Of a stretch of DNA of 64,000 nucleotides, positions 26,008 to 45,300 are shown in pieces. The stretch spans positions 138,824 through 202,823 of the forward strand of contig QANU01065991.1 in NCBI GenBank assembly GCA_003254905.1. The letters run 5' to 3'. Below the pieces are notes generated by a model. That model had not been told where the DNA came from and ran no database searches. It was given only the letters and a program-made list of their open reading frames with translations. Source of the DNA: Nissolia schottii (lineage: Eukaryota; Streptophyta; Magnoliopsida; Fabales; Fabaceae). Position 1 is the first letter of the stretch, and each line of letters starts with the position of its first letter. A program made the position numbers and the translations under genes.

Positions 26008-26140
26008 CCACGTTTACCTAACGCTTTTGACTTTTAGATACATTATTGACTTAATGTATTTAGATGCAGTTTGCATCTAGATACATTGAGTCAATAAAAT
26101 ATTTAAAAGTTAAAAGTAACAATTAAAAGTTACGGAGGGA
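26008..26140. mobile_element. small palindromic MITE
   Basis: The centre is an inverted repeat: ttgacttaatgtatttagatgca is followed by its near-complement tgcatctagatacattgagtcaa. The right flank ends acggagggag, an end shared by many Stowaway-like plant MITEs. The element lies just downstream of the ABCC pseudogene. Its precise ends and a TA duplication were not established. Confidence 0.45.
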
Positions 26141-26166
26141 GCAACTTCTATTTTGGTAGGTTTGAA

Positions 26167-31821
<5,655 letters not shown>

Positions 31822-31839
31822 CGGAATCAGAAACAAAAA

Positions 31840-34177
31840 GACAGACTTGATCTATTGCTCAAGTTCAGTGAGGCTCTTCAAAATGGGGGTGCAATATATC
31901 TTATATCTATGATAAGATGGAGACGGAGGAAATGTAATACCTAAGTCAAAAAAATTTTAATTCAAAATTGAATTTCGCTTTTCTTAAGGTGGTTTTTCAC
32001 CATTTTTAACAACTTAATTTATTTATTTTTGATAATTTTTGTAATTAAATTTATTATTAATTCTTACAATTTTTATATGAGATATAGAGATTTGCTGATC
32101 ATTTAAACTTACGATGCAGCTCTCTATAAATATTGTATTGAAAAGTATTAATTTATCACATTAAATCATATATGCCATATTAGATCATAAAATAATAACA
32201 CAATTTGATGAATTTAATTGTTAAAATTATCAAAAAAAATTGTTAAATTAAGGGTCATCTCCCATGTGTCCTTGCCTTGCAACCAATTCCCCTTTTAGTT
32301 TGTTATTTTATTTATGTTTTGTGGCTCCATTTTCTTCAATTCCCAACTTGCCATCTCTTGGTGTTATAGACATCGTACAAAATATAATAAGAAGACAAAT
32401 TTATTGTATAGTACAACAAGTATGTAAAACCCATGTATAATTAAAGTCACTACATTTTATACGTTGTTCATACTTTATTGTTCACTTTTATTGTTCATGT
32501 AGCATAACCCTTATTATACCCCTCCTCTTCATTTTGAAATCATACATTTCCTTCCTCTCTATTTTGAAAATAACCTATAATATCGTTCATATTCATATTT
32601 TTACACCAAAGTACCTTCCACAAATAATTTTTCTTTTACTCATCTTTCCCACATGATTATAAATTTTGAAATTTTTCAAAAATTTTTTAATGCACATATA
32701 TTTAGTTAAAATAACATTTAAAATGGATGGTGTATGGAATTAAGTCTAATCCAGTGAATTTGTAATGGAAATGCGTGGAAGTGACAGAGGGACTAGAAGA
32801 GAATAAGGGGAAGGTGACAAAAAGTGTTTGTTATGGAGGGAAAGAGAGAGAGATAGTAATAGCGGATAACTTTGGTTTGTGAGATAGGATAGGAATATAA
32901 AGATATTAGGAAAGAGATTAAAAAAATAAGAGTAGAAATTAATTTTGTATTTTGTTTAGTGATAGTACTTATTTGTATTTATATCTTTTTTGATTTCATG
33001 GAGAAAAGATAGAAAAAATACATTTTGAATGATTTAAAATGTTCTTATTTCATTAATTTAATAGAATTTTTTTTAAAAAACACTTTATCATAATCTAAAA
33101 GGTTGTGTCTCCTTGTCCTACTCTTGTGTCTAATAAAATGGAACAAAAAATATACAAATTTTTATGTAGGTCACAATAAATTTTGATCCACATGTCTCAA
33201 CATTTTTATTTTATCTCAATATACAAATGCCAAACGCAGCATGAGACTTAATGGGATGGGGGACCAATGCAATTGTTATGCTTCGTGTTCTGAAATCCAA
33301 TCCAATATGGTTTGCGTGCTGTTGTTTACAGAGGGCTGAAGGTGCAAACAATATATAATAGAGAGTGTTGTTTTATTATAATAGCCAGAGTTTTGCTTCA
33401 TCTTTGCCTTTCATTTAAAATCTGCACCATTCATTTTATTTTTCAAAACTCCATTCACATGGGAATCACCAACTTCATGACTCCTATATTTAAACTTTTT
33501 AAAAACTCTTGTACCAGCATTGTTATACATATATTTTATTTAATTTTATTCTTTCTTTAAAAATTTGATCAGAATCATTAAAATTATCATATTGATATTC
33601 TCTTTAGCATTTTTAATGTAAAATTAATACTCTGTAATACTAATTGTACCCATAATAAAAAAAAAATATGCACAAGATGTTTGTTTTAAGGTATACAATA
33701 TAAGTTTGTTTTAAGCAACGAATAGTTGATAATATTTTATTCTCCTGTTTGTTTTAATCTATTTAAATTTATTATTGAAAATAAATCATTCTAAAAATTG
33801 TTATATACCTAAATTTTATTAGATTTATATCTCACTTTAAGTGTTGAGAATATTTTATTCTCACACTATGGTTTTAGAAATGGGTCTCTTTAATTATAAT
33901 TTTCTTTTTTTTATGGAAGTATAATTTTTATTTCATAAAAAAAAATAATGTCATTTATTTTAATAATAAAAATATAATATTAAAAATATAGTTTAAAATT
34001 TATGTAACGTCGTTTCGTTTTATTAAAAATTAAAAAAATATACAGTTAATTATAAAATATGTATTTTCCAAAAATCAAAGTAATGAGATTTCATTTTATT
34101 AAAAATTTAAGTTATTAATCCATTAAGATACATATACAAAGGATATTATCTGGTGGCCATATATAATTTTGAAGTCC
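31840..34177. other. intergenic, no gene seen (includes a MITE copy)
   Basis: Apart from the MITE copy at 31988-32265 this stretch is AT-rich and has no supported exon. About 33310-33560 keeps an open frame of 82 codons, but it has no family resemblance. Confidence 0.4.
31988..32265. mobile_element. MITE with long inverted ends (copy 2, related to 5465-5879)
   Basis: It starts GGTGGTTTTTCACC, as in the copy at 5465. It shares the interior aaatattgtattgaaaa.tattaatttatca and the right arm aatttaattgttaaaattatcaaa. It is shorter and more divergent than copy 1, and the extreme right end is not clear. It supports a real, low-copy MITE family. Confidence 0.6.
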
Positions 34178-34392
34178 TGCTATACGTACACCAAAAAATA
34201 TACACCATACATACACCCTATACTTATATACATAAAGTTTGTGTTTTAATGCCTATAATGTTTGTGCACTTAATTAAGTATAACTGAGAATATCATTTAT
34301 AAGTTTGTAATGTTTGTGCACTCATCAGAATAAAGTTTGTGCATTAGTAATGATGTATGTATGGGTGTATAAAATTGGGTGTACATGTAGCA
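34178..34392. mobile_element. TGCTAC-ended MITE, copy A
   Basis: The ends are inverted: TGCTATACGTACACC on the left and GGGTGTACATGTAGCA on the right. Inverted similarity continues inward through tatacaccatacata. The interior carries the phrases taatgtttgtgcac and aataaagtttgtgcatt. Its length of 215 bases equals that of the copy at 47874-48088. Confidence 0.65.
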
Positions 34393-34689
34393 TTTTTGAT
34401 AATTTTGAAAAATTAATATCATTTAACTTTTTTATTACTCATTAGTCTTCATGCATTAAAATGGACTAAATTAAAGAATAATTCATACATATTCACAAAG
34501 TATAAGTTAGTTATGTGGATGAATTTATTTACATAATATTTTATTTAAAAACTTACTTTAGAGTCAAAATTTAAGACAATATACACTCACTACTTACCAA
34601 ACTAATAACTTTGGTATATTTGCAAGTTACATTATAATTTTACCTACTCCCAACAACTATATAAAGTTTCATTTAAGTATTTTTGAGGG

Positions 34690-34990
34690 GTTTTGACATT
34701 TAGGTGGGTTTGGGGGGAAAATTCCAAATATATGGGCTGGAACGAAAAATTACGAAAGTATGAGACAAAATTTTGAAATCGCCACTGTGCAAGGTGATTT
34801 CAGAAAATCCAAAAAAAAACAAAAATAGGCCTGAAATCGCCACAGGGGGTGGCAATTTCAGACTATAAAAAAAATCAGATATCTGAAATTGCCACCCCTA
34901 TGGCGATTTCAGACTATAAAAAAAATGAAAAATAAAAAAAAATTCAGATGTCTGAAATCGCCACGGGGGTGGCGATTTCAGACAAAACAC
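34690..34990. repeat. palindromic modules around GAAATCGCCAC
   Basis: Four modules occur at about 34777-34802, 34830-34863, 34884-34913 and 34949-34982. Each has the form tgaaatcgccac, a few variable bases, then gtggcgatttca. Each is nearly self-complementary and would form a hairpin. AT-rich spacers such as gactataaaaaaaat are also repeated. They are more GC-rich than the surroundings. No gene is attached. Confidence 0.65.
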
Positions 34991-35264
34991 CCATACATTC
35001 GTAATTTTTTTCTAATGCAGCATATTATAAGATTATAAACTTATTAAGGCCATAGATAGGTAAAAAATCCTATTTTTGAATCATATCAATGTTTATTTTA
35101 CTTAAAGTCAAAATCAGTTTCAATTAACTACTTGTTATTATTCATTATTCTTTATATTTTTTAGATGAATACTAATTATACTCTTCATGTATGAAGACTG
35201 CCTAAATAGATGAATAATTTACACATAAAGATATATAGACAAAGTATAAATTATTTATGAGTCC

Positions 35265-35793
35265 TGCTACACGTACACCCAAAAACATACATCATACATG
35301 CACCTTGTACTTATATACATAAAGTTTGTATTTTAACACCTGTAATGTTTGTGCACTTAATTAAATATATTTGAGAATATCATCTACAAGTTTGTAATGT
35401 TTGTGCACTCGTGGAAATAAAGTTTGTGCATTATTAGATATAATGTTTGTGCATTTTCTAAAATAAAGTTCAGATTGTAAAACACTATGATAATTTTGTA
35501 ATGTTTGTGCATTCATATGCATAAAATTTGTGCATTATTATTTATAATGTTTGTGCATTTTTAAATAAAGTTCAAACAATATAACTCTAAACTATAGGTT
35601 TGTAGTGTAATTCAAATAAATTTGTGCATAAATGCGCATAAAGTTTGTGCTTTACTGCTTGTAATGTTTATGTTTTAACGCATTTAAGTTTGTGCTCTAT
35701 TTTTGGAAATTGTATAGTATACGTATAATAATCATTAATTACCTAATTTAAATGGTGTATGTGTGAGTGTATAAAATTGGGTGTACACATAAC
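35265..35793. mobile_element. TGCTAC-ended MITE, copy B (internally expanded)
   Basis: Same ends as copy A (TGCTACACGTACACCC and GGGTGTACACATAACA), but 529 bases long instead of 215. The extra length comes from repeated interior phrases: taatgtttgtgcatt alternates with aataaagtt.gtgcatt about six times. It has no coding capacity. Confidence 0.65.
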
Positions 35794-36279
35794 ATTTTTT
35801 ATTATTTATTTGGGTGAATACATTCAGATAATTGATTTTATTCAAAGACTAATTTTATTGTAGAACAAATCTAAAATAGTATATAATGAATCCTTGTGAA
35901 AGTAATTACTTTAGTTTATTTTAAAATTATATTATAATTTCTCTCATTGCCAACTACTATTTACTATATCAACACAAATGTTTTATAACTTTTTGACAAA
36001 GTATTTTTTGACAAATGCACATATAATAAAAAATCAATTAATTTGCACATACTCATAAAAAAAACATTAAGTGTTTAGATTAAATTACTCTTCAATAAGT
36101 GTTGTGGAAAATTATAATGCAATTAATACAATAATAGAGAGTTCATAATAAATAGAGGTATAGTTGGAAAGATAACAATTAATACTATATTAATTAAATT
36201 AAACGACAACTAATTTTGGATAAAGTTTTGAGTAAAAAGCGACATATAAGATTGTACAGAGAGTATAACATTACAAGAG

Positions 36280-37450
36280 AATTAGAATGAAACATGACAT
36301 TTCACTTTAATTGCAAGGAAATGTGACATCTCATGTGCATAAGAAGGAAAATGTGGTATCTTGTGAGAATTAGAAGGAAACATGACATTGCATGGAAATG
36401 AGAAGTAAATATGACATTTCACAAGAAAAATTGAAGGAAATATGGCTTCGCAAGGTAAATAGAAGGAAATGTGACATTGCATTTGAATTACAAGAAAATT
36501 GACATTGCATAAGAATTGCAAAAAAAAAAAATAGTATTGCATGAAAATTAGAATGAAACGTAACATCTCGCGAGAATTGGGAGAAGACATGGCATTCCAC
36601 AAAAATCTGAAAGAAATGTGGCATTACATGGAAATATGAAGGAAACACAACTTTTCACAACAAATAGAAGGAAACATGATATTGCACCCAAATTACAAGA
36701 AAATGCAGCGTTGCATGATAATTACAATAAAAAGTAGCATTCTCTGGAAATTGGAAGGATATACTATGTTGCATGAGAATTAGAAAGACATGTGTCATTC
36801 CATAGGAATTTGAAGAAAACGTGGCTTCTCTCGTGGTAAATAGAAGAAAACATGGCATTGCATTCAAATTGCTAGGAGATGTGCTATTGCATAAGAATTG
36901 CAAAAAAATGTAGCATTGCCCAAATATTGGAAAGAAGCATAGCATTGTGCAAGAATTGGAAACAAACGTAGCATTGTGCGAGAATTGGAAGGGAAATATG
37001 ACATTGCATGCAAATATGAAGGAAATGTGATTTTTTGGGTAATTGAAAATAAACTTTGCTTTATATGAGAATTAGAAAGAAACATGACACTACATGAGCA
37101 TTCAAAAGAAACGTGGCATTGCATGATAATCGAAAGGAAATATTGCATTGTGCATGAGTTGGAAGAAAACATGACATTGTACTCTAATTGTAAGAAAATG
37201 TGGCATTGCACGAAAATTATAAGGGATTGTAGCATTATACATAGATTGAAAAGAAATGTGACATTTGCACAAGAATTAGAAGAAAATGTGACATTTTATG
37301 ATAATTTGAAAAATAAGTGACTTTTAGCAATAATTGAAATAAAACATGACATTGTATGAAAATTGACAAAAAAAATGTGGTATTGTGCAAAAATTGATAC
37401 GATATGACATTGCATAAGATTAGAAAAAAAATGTAACATTGCAAGTAAGA
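36280..37450. repeat. degenerate minisatellite, unit about 30 bp
   Basis: About 1.17 kb is built from roughly 39 diverged units of 29-31 bases, of the type aattagaaggaaatgtgacattgcatg. Because the unit length is near a multiple of three and TAA/TGA are scarce on the minus strand, long repetitive frames appear there. These are artefacts of the repeat, not genes. Confidence 0.8.
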
Positions 37451-39325
37451 TAAAAAAAAAAATTGAAACTCATGACTATAATTTTTTTGTTGTTATAACT
37501 TATGAGATAGTAGATCACGTGGATAGCACAGCCTCTTCACTAATGTGTGTGTATATGTATATTGCTGGATGAAATGCCATAACAAACATAAACGGCTTCT
37601 TGGCCTCTTCCCTCCACTCCCACAAGTTCAGCGCCACCATCGTTTGCCTTGACTGTCCAATGTTGTTGGTAATGATGCGAATAATGTTGCTATCCTTTTT
37701 TTCTAATTTGTTTGCTTTGATTTCCTGTTTTTTGGTTTTGTTGGTTACTCTCTATTTGGCCTTGCTTGATCTCACCCCATTTTTGGTAGATGAGGGTTAC
37801 GGTGGTGGGTGAGGTGGAGGTGGGGGGTTGGGTGAGGGTGAGGGTGACGATGGGGCTATAGGGGAAGAGGAGGGTTGTGATGAGTTGGAGCAGGTTGTGG
37901 GATTCGGAAGGGTGTATTTTGCACGCTTAATGGTTGCTCCATCGGCGGCGACGACACTAGCACCGGTGGGCCACCGGCACCGATGGCAGTGGGGTGGGGT
38001 GGTGGTGCTTGACCAAACCTGGAAAGAGGAGGGCATGAGATACAGGGTGATTATTTTTAATATAATCACTTAATTTCATAATAATACTAATCAACTAATG
38101 ACAGTTTTATTAAAAAGATAATCTTTTTAATTTACTTTGTAAAAAGGTGAAATCTTAATTTTGGGGTCAAAATACGAAATCAAAATTTTATTTATGAAAT
38201 TTCTGTGAGTTAAAAACATAAATTATACTCCTACAATTGCAACCTTCCATTGCCATTTTAATGAACATGATTTCAGGACCAACTTACTCTCTCCCTGTCC
38301 ATGTTAGATGCAGCCATAAAAGGTTAATTAATTGCCAAGGAAAAGTAAAGGCATAGTCGCACATCTAAGACCATGCCGTGCTTATTTTATGTTTATAATA
38401 AAATCTTTGTGATTGTAAAAGATTAGAGCACGAGCAGCAACAACCAAATTTACAATAATCTATATCCTAATAATATAAAATATCCATCTGAATCTTCTTT
38501 AGATACCAGACATCTCGTCATAGTGCACGAACAGCTATACAATATTGGGCAATTTTGATTATTTTTTCATTCTAGCCGCTATATTTAAAGTTCACTAAAT
38601 ATAACTCAAACCATCTCAACCCACCATAGTTACACCGTGTTACTTTTTTCTCATCAACAATTTCAATTTCCTTTGTCTTAAAATGTTCAAATTTACTTGT
38701 TTTATTGTCGCTCGATTAATTAGAAAATGGAGACCAAATATAAATAATAAAAGGTTATCGAAAAGAAACAAGAATCTAGGTTTGGATTTAGATAGTGTGC
38801 CTAAAAGGATAATTTTGTTTTGCTGGTCTATGCAGGCAAAAGGATAAATTGCGTTCAAGCTAGCAGTCATCTTACGAATCATAACTAAATCTGACAGAAA
38901 AAAGGACTGTAACTCCATTCAAGGTGGTGTTGTATTATTTGGCCGATTTCTTTTTTTTTTTTTTTTTAATTTTTAACATTTGAAAATGAGGTTATGGGGG
39001 AAAAGGAGGACAGAAAAGAGAAAAAAAATCTATACAGATATAGGCAGCCAAAATTCCATAGACCCATACCACGCAGATCAGTGCAACAGTAAACCCTGAA
39101 ACTAAGTAGATCTCAAGCTGCAAAGGGTGCTAGTGATCAATGCAGGAAGTTGCATTGCACAACATAAAATCTTTGCATCAATGATTTCATTGAATAACTG
39201 GGTGATGATTGCAGAAGGCCACAACCCTGTCAAACCAAAATCACTGCTGAGCCCTGCTTGCCTCCATGCAGCACATTGCAAACTGAAAGGGTCCATGAAG
39301 AAATCAACTTATCATGGTATCTTTC
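37451..39325. other. intergenic with a GC-richer patch, no gene recognised
   Basis: About 37590-38045 is clearly richer in G and C than its flanks. It stays open on the plus strand at 37600-37812 and 37828-38073, and on the minus strand at 37797-38069. None of these translations resembles a family I know. The minus translation is a proline/serine-rich low-complexity run that reflects repeated ggtggg and gaggtgag. It may be the scrap of a coding exon. A T run lies at 38950-38969. Confidence 0.35.
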
Positions 39326-42300
39326 TTATCTACCGCCATCACCATTGGAGTCGTCAGAAGCTTTCAATGCTTCAGCAGTCATGAGAGCAGCCACGGCTCG
39401 GTGAATAGCTAGATCTGCTCGATAAAGCAATCTCTGAGCTCTCTCTCTCTTTAATTTGGCCAAGTTACGTGCATGCTGAGCAGCCCCTGAGGGGTCGAGC
39501 AGTCGATACTCCTCTGGGTCTGAACAATCCAATTGTTCAGTCTCATGCCTCTGAGGACCATCCGATAAGTGCTGCCTGTGGCCCGCCGAGTCATAATAGC
39601 CCATATTCCATCTACTAACCCCGTTTCTCTTCCCTGACCCTGAGATTCTGTGACTAGAGGAAGACATCGGTGAATCATTATGATACATAGATGAGCCAAA
39701 ATTACTCGACTTGCTCCTACGATATTTGGGGTTATAATTTCTATCATACCCATCGTTGCCCACAGAATAATATCCCATGCTGCCAGCATCTCTTGGTGAG
39801 AACCCCCTCAATGAGGCCTGAGGCAACGGCGAATCATCCATAGAATCATAACTATGGCCTGGGTACACAATCCTTTCATCACCAAACGCAAATCCATTCA
39901 GTCTTCTTCCTGAGTTTTATTAACATTCAGATGTAAGTCCAAGTCCAAAACTTAAAAAATGTAACAAATCAGCGTGTAAATCAAACACTCACCAGGAGTG
40001 TGGACGCCATCCTGTTCATACAGCATACTATTTGTATGCCCTGAGACTGAAATTCTCTTCTGTGGTCGAATATGTTTTGCCCTGTTCGGTACCTCCAAAC
40101 CCCTTGGTTTTAAACAGAAGGCAAACATGAGAGGCTTCTCCAAAGTTGCAACCTTGTCCGGGCACCCATTAGAAACAGGGATGTTATTCTTGCTCGTGGC
40201 TTCCCACTCCCTCAGTTGTTGTTGATATCTTTCCCATTGAGGTGGCTGAACAATAAGTAAAAAGTTTGGTAAGATCTCAGCCAAACAATAACCAAGCACA
40301 CATTTCATGCGCATAAAATAAACACAATTTTGAGAAAACAGAAGGTAAATTACACAATGCACCACAGTTTAAACCAATCATCGCAAAATTACACCCACAA
40401 TTGCTCTACATAAACAGGATCAGTAGAGCATGAACAATGATATTACTGAATGCAACCATATCATCCCGTCATATCAAACTTAAAAATACATACCCAATCA
40501 ATGGGCAGAAATATGGATAAGATGAGTGGCTTTCCACCGGGATCCGTCCATGACTTAAATGTTGAGGTACAGCTACAGTACCGGCACCCGTACAAATTTT
40601 CCGGTAACTAAAACTAGGGTACAGGTATGGGAGTACAAATCATATGAAAATATAAACTATTGAAAATAAGCTTATTAAATAATAAGATAAATGTAATTTA
40701 ATAGTATTCTAACTCCAAATGTTCATCAAATTATTACAAAATATATCAAACACACACAAGTATCTAAAAAGGTACAAAGTTTGAAGAGATGTAGTAATAG
40801 ATGTTTCATTTAGAAGAAAACTAAATAGTTTGGCTGCAAAAATTGATATTTTATAAGGAGAAATTTGTATTGAGGCAACTACTTATTGTAATGCTTGACC
40901 TACAAGTACCCAAGAGTACTCAACAAGTACAGGGTACCATTATGCGGCTATTTAGGAGTACCCATGCTTCATAAATGACTTTGCAATGGCTCAAAACACT
41001 TGGCATTACATGTGACAGGCCTCCAAAACTTCGTGATTGTTAAGTGTAAGTGTAACTAAGTTTCATAAGTAAAAATCAGTCCACTGTCATAATATTAACC
41101 TCTCTTTCCCCTCCCTTCTCAACCCCCTTCCCCAATTACCTCTGCAAAGTCACTAAACAATTTAGTAGAGACATATTCCTAGACTGATAATGTCATGAAT
41201 AGGATAGGTAATTTAGACAGTACCTGGAAATGCCGTATCAAAGCCATTCCCTTCTTCTGCCTTTTCTGCTGCCAATATTCGTAAATGATTTTGGCTACAG
41301 ACAAGGGCCCAACACCAACCGTGAGTTCCTCTATTTCAGTAGGTGTAAACTGGTCACAGCTCCGGGCATATGCTGCCTTTTCAAACATGTCCATTGTCTT
41401 CTCAAACATCTCCTCTGAGATCCCATCCAAGACACTTTTGTCTTCTTTAGAATTTTGAACAGTGAAAATCCACTGCTCATCCTCACTATCCATGTCATAC
41501 AGGACATTCAGTGGATTCAGAGCCATATCTACATCTGTTTCAACCTGGCGAAAATATTTAGAGCTCCGAACAAAAGTAACATCAGATTCATTATCATCAT
41601 TTTCTTCTATGAAGATAACACCAGGAATAGGTATATTTTTAACCGAAGCAGCACGGATGTTACGGTTGTAACATTCCTCGTGCATCTCTTTGAAAAGAGC
41701 CCACTGACTCCTATCAGGAAATTCTAAGGTCCATTCCTTCCCTCCTTTCCACATCATAGCATGTGTGTAACGATTTGTTGATCCAGTCTGCAGAAACTGA
41801 TGTGCTTTGTATGAATACCTAGTAATTCCTGCAAGTTTTACAGAAAGTTTCCACTCATTATGGTCAAACAGCTCTAATACAATTTGGGCAGATTCTCTCC
41901 ACCCTTTATCACCAAGGGTAATCAACACATTTGCATCACAATATAAGACCTCCAAACTCTTGTCAGGACACCTAGCAACATCCAATGACTTCTTCTCATT
42001 AGCCTTTCTAATTCGCTTGTGAGGTAGCCCTTTCTTATGATGGCTCCTGTTTCTTGAACTAAAGTCATACCCAGGAAAAGGCACTGAATACGATACTTGT
42101 GTTCGTGGCTTTTTAGGTCCATTGCTAAAACCATTGTGAAGAGAATCAAGCTTCCCATCTGACCACCCATGCGAATGGAATCCCAATTTCCGATTCCAAG
42201 AACTTCTAGGAGCAGTGGGATTGGGGCTTTGAGAGACACGTCCATTTATAGTCCAAGAAAAATCATAAGAGTGTTGAGCATCATGCAACTCACCATCAAC

Positions 42301-45300
42301 ATGTTTCTCAAAATGATCAATTGAAGGAATTTTAACACTGAGGTCGCCCAGAAATGAGTGAGGACCATCATCAGCTTTAACCTTGTCAGTTAAAGAATTT
42401 GAAGGTAGAGAGTAACCATCATCAACTGTAACCTTATTGGGTAAAGAACTTGAAGGCAAAGAGCCTGGATGATGCTGGGATTGCCACTCTGGCAACTGAA
42501 CAGTATCAGGCCTCTCTGAACCATGGGAACCAGAAGTTCCATCAGCACTAAGACCAATATTCTGGTGATTTTGAGAAAGAACTTGACCACTGCAATTAGA
42601 TGGACAAATTAACACTTCGGACTCAACACAACCCACTCCATCATCCTTCGGCAAAGTCGTCATATTATTCTTCAGATTAAACTCTTCACTCCTGTTAGAG
42701 CAATCATCTGTCATCAGACGAGAGTCTTCCTGACCATCTACTAGTGCATGATCACAAAAACTTAGATGCGCTACTGACTGCTCCATCAGCAACTTAAGAT
42801 GCAAACTGAGAAAAAAGGTAGGTGCAGCAGCAAAAGAAAGAGAAAACGGAAGAACCTTCCTCTTTCCAGCATCAGAAGACTGACGAGTATCAATCTGACT
42901 GAACTCTCTAGAAACACCCATAACATTAATCCCCGGCCTAGTCCTCTTTCGCATGACCTGTTAGGGTAAAGTCACACAATTTGATTCAAGACAAAAGCTT
43001 TGACAGGATAACTAATTAAATATAGCAATAAAATTCATGAAATGAGGTGAAGGACATGGAACTACCAATCAGGAAACACAGAAAATTGTGTGNGGGGGAA
43101 GTACCTTCACCGAGCAGGGCTCGCCACTGAGGGATGTAATAGGATGCTCAGTTGATCCATTTTGAAGTGCCTGGATGTTATCATATGTGCATTCAGAGAG
43201 ATGGAGCTGCTTACTGAGTAGGCAATGTCTCCTGAGCTTTGAATCTAAGTGCATCCACTTGGAATTTTTCACTCTGGAGAAATTGTAAAATGCAAACACA
43301 AGTGGCTTTTTAATGACATGAATACTTGAAAACCTGAATCTGATAGATGTAACTGGCAACTGGAAGTCAATATACTCCCCCTGGTAGGCAGGTTGGTGAA
43401 ATACCCTAAGGACCCAAAAGACAAAGGCTGCAGCCATCTTAGAGCAGCCTTCAAATAATAGGAACCTAAGCCCAAAAACATTATCAACAAAAAGCATCTC
43501 CAGATGAACTCTTGGCCACATGGTCATAACAGTACCAAACTGAAGTAGCAGAACAGCACGGAGCACCCACAAATTGTCTGATCTAAATGAGTCATCCAGC
43601 ACTGAACGTATTGGATAGTTTAAATCAAACTTGAATGCTGCTGACCCTATGTCCAAACAAATTTTAGATACTCCTGCATTATAAGTGAACCACAATGGAC
43701 CATTACTCTCAACCCTCGTGTCCATTGGTTCTATGACATTCATAACCCCACCAAACACAGGATCAAAGGAAATGGAACAAGGTGCACTTATATTAACATG
43801 TTTCACTTTAGAGATATGAGGTGACATCAAAGTCGGCCTGCGAAATCGCCTTCTATAGTAGACAAGAGGCTGTGTTCTATCTTTAGGGCAATCGGCACTT
43901 TGCGATGAGGACTTCTTCCCAAGACTGTCGCCTGATTTATCTAGTGACACAGAATCATTGGACATATTACTTTTACCCTCCATCAAGGAGCTCTTGGCTG
44001 AGCATCCCTGTACTTTTACAGGTTCATCATATAGCAATGATGAAGATGTACTCGGAAGTGCAACAGAGGTTTTATGTTTCTTAATGCCACGAAAAGCAGA
44101 AGATTTAACCCGATGAGAAGATCGAGCCAACCAAGAGATTATAGGCTCTGTGTCCATACAGCTTTCACCACAGCTATCATCCGCTGTAATCACACGTTTT
44201 ACACGCCTTTCTTTTCCGGACTTGCTCCCTTTTTGCTGATCAGAACCTATGCTTTTCGCTACTGTTCTTTTCATCCCTGCTTCTTTGCGAACTTCACTAG
44301 GAAGTAAAAGGAGTTTGAACCTCTCAGTTTGGAGATTAATCCATTCTTGATCCCGGTCATCATATTTGATATGGTGCTGCTTTTTTTCTTTGTCGTAGCC
44401 ATCAACAAGGCCATAATACCAACTCTGGTCCAAAGGCCAAAAAACCTTAATTCTCTGGTTCAGTAGCCAATTTGGATCCAAATCGCCTAACAAAATTTCA
44501 TAGAAATGGCGCCTCTTCCTGGAACTACCCTTCTCCTTGTAGCGTTTCCTTGGCCTCAAGACTCTACTATCAGTATCAGCTGATGCAGATTCTGAACCCG
44601 ACTGAGACTTTGCCCTCCGACTAGTAATATTTCTACTAGAAGACTGCAAGAAGGACAAACCATTTGATGATGGCAATGTAGAAGGCTTTCTACTGGGAGA
44701 AAATCCAGCACAGTTCGGATCAAACCGTGAAGATAGCATCCTTGCTGCATTTTCCTCAAGATTTGCCTCATCGTCTTCCCTCAAATGATCAGATATTATA
44801 CTACCATCGAGCAAAGGCTCAGCCTCCTTGGCAATCCTAACTCTATCTGAAGCCAAAGCCTTTCGCTTCCTATCCTTCCTCCGTGACTTCTTTAAAGAGG
44901 AATCACCATTATTTACAACAGAAAGAGAGACACGCTCCTCTTTACCCTTGAAGTGCTGCACTGAATTTGAATCACTACTCCTACTCTCCTTAACCTCATC
45001 AATGTCTTTCTTCTGTTTAGTCTTGGAAGACTCAATACCCCTGTCCCGATCACCACTGTTTAACTTAGACAACTGATCACCATGGCCACTTTTACAACTA
45101 GGCTGGCTGGCCGGATCTGGTGCTTGACTAACTTCAAATTTCTTACGCCTCACAAAATCCCTCTTTCGCTTAGGGACACGAACAGCATCTTCACCTAGAC
45201 TAAGTGAAGCTCTATTTATCCCACTACTACTACTCAACCTCTGCTTCACTTCCAACTTCGGTTCAGACAAGTCCTGCCTACTGGAACTAGAACCTCTGTG

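Noticed and set aside
36282-37235. Several overlapping minus-strand frames of 92-123 codons
   Set aside because: All are translations of the 30-bp minisatellite in different frames.
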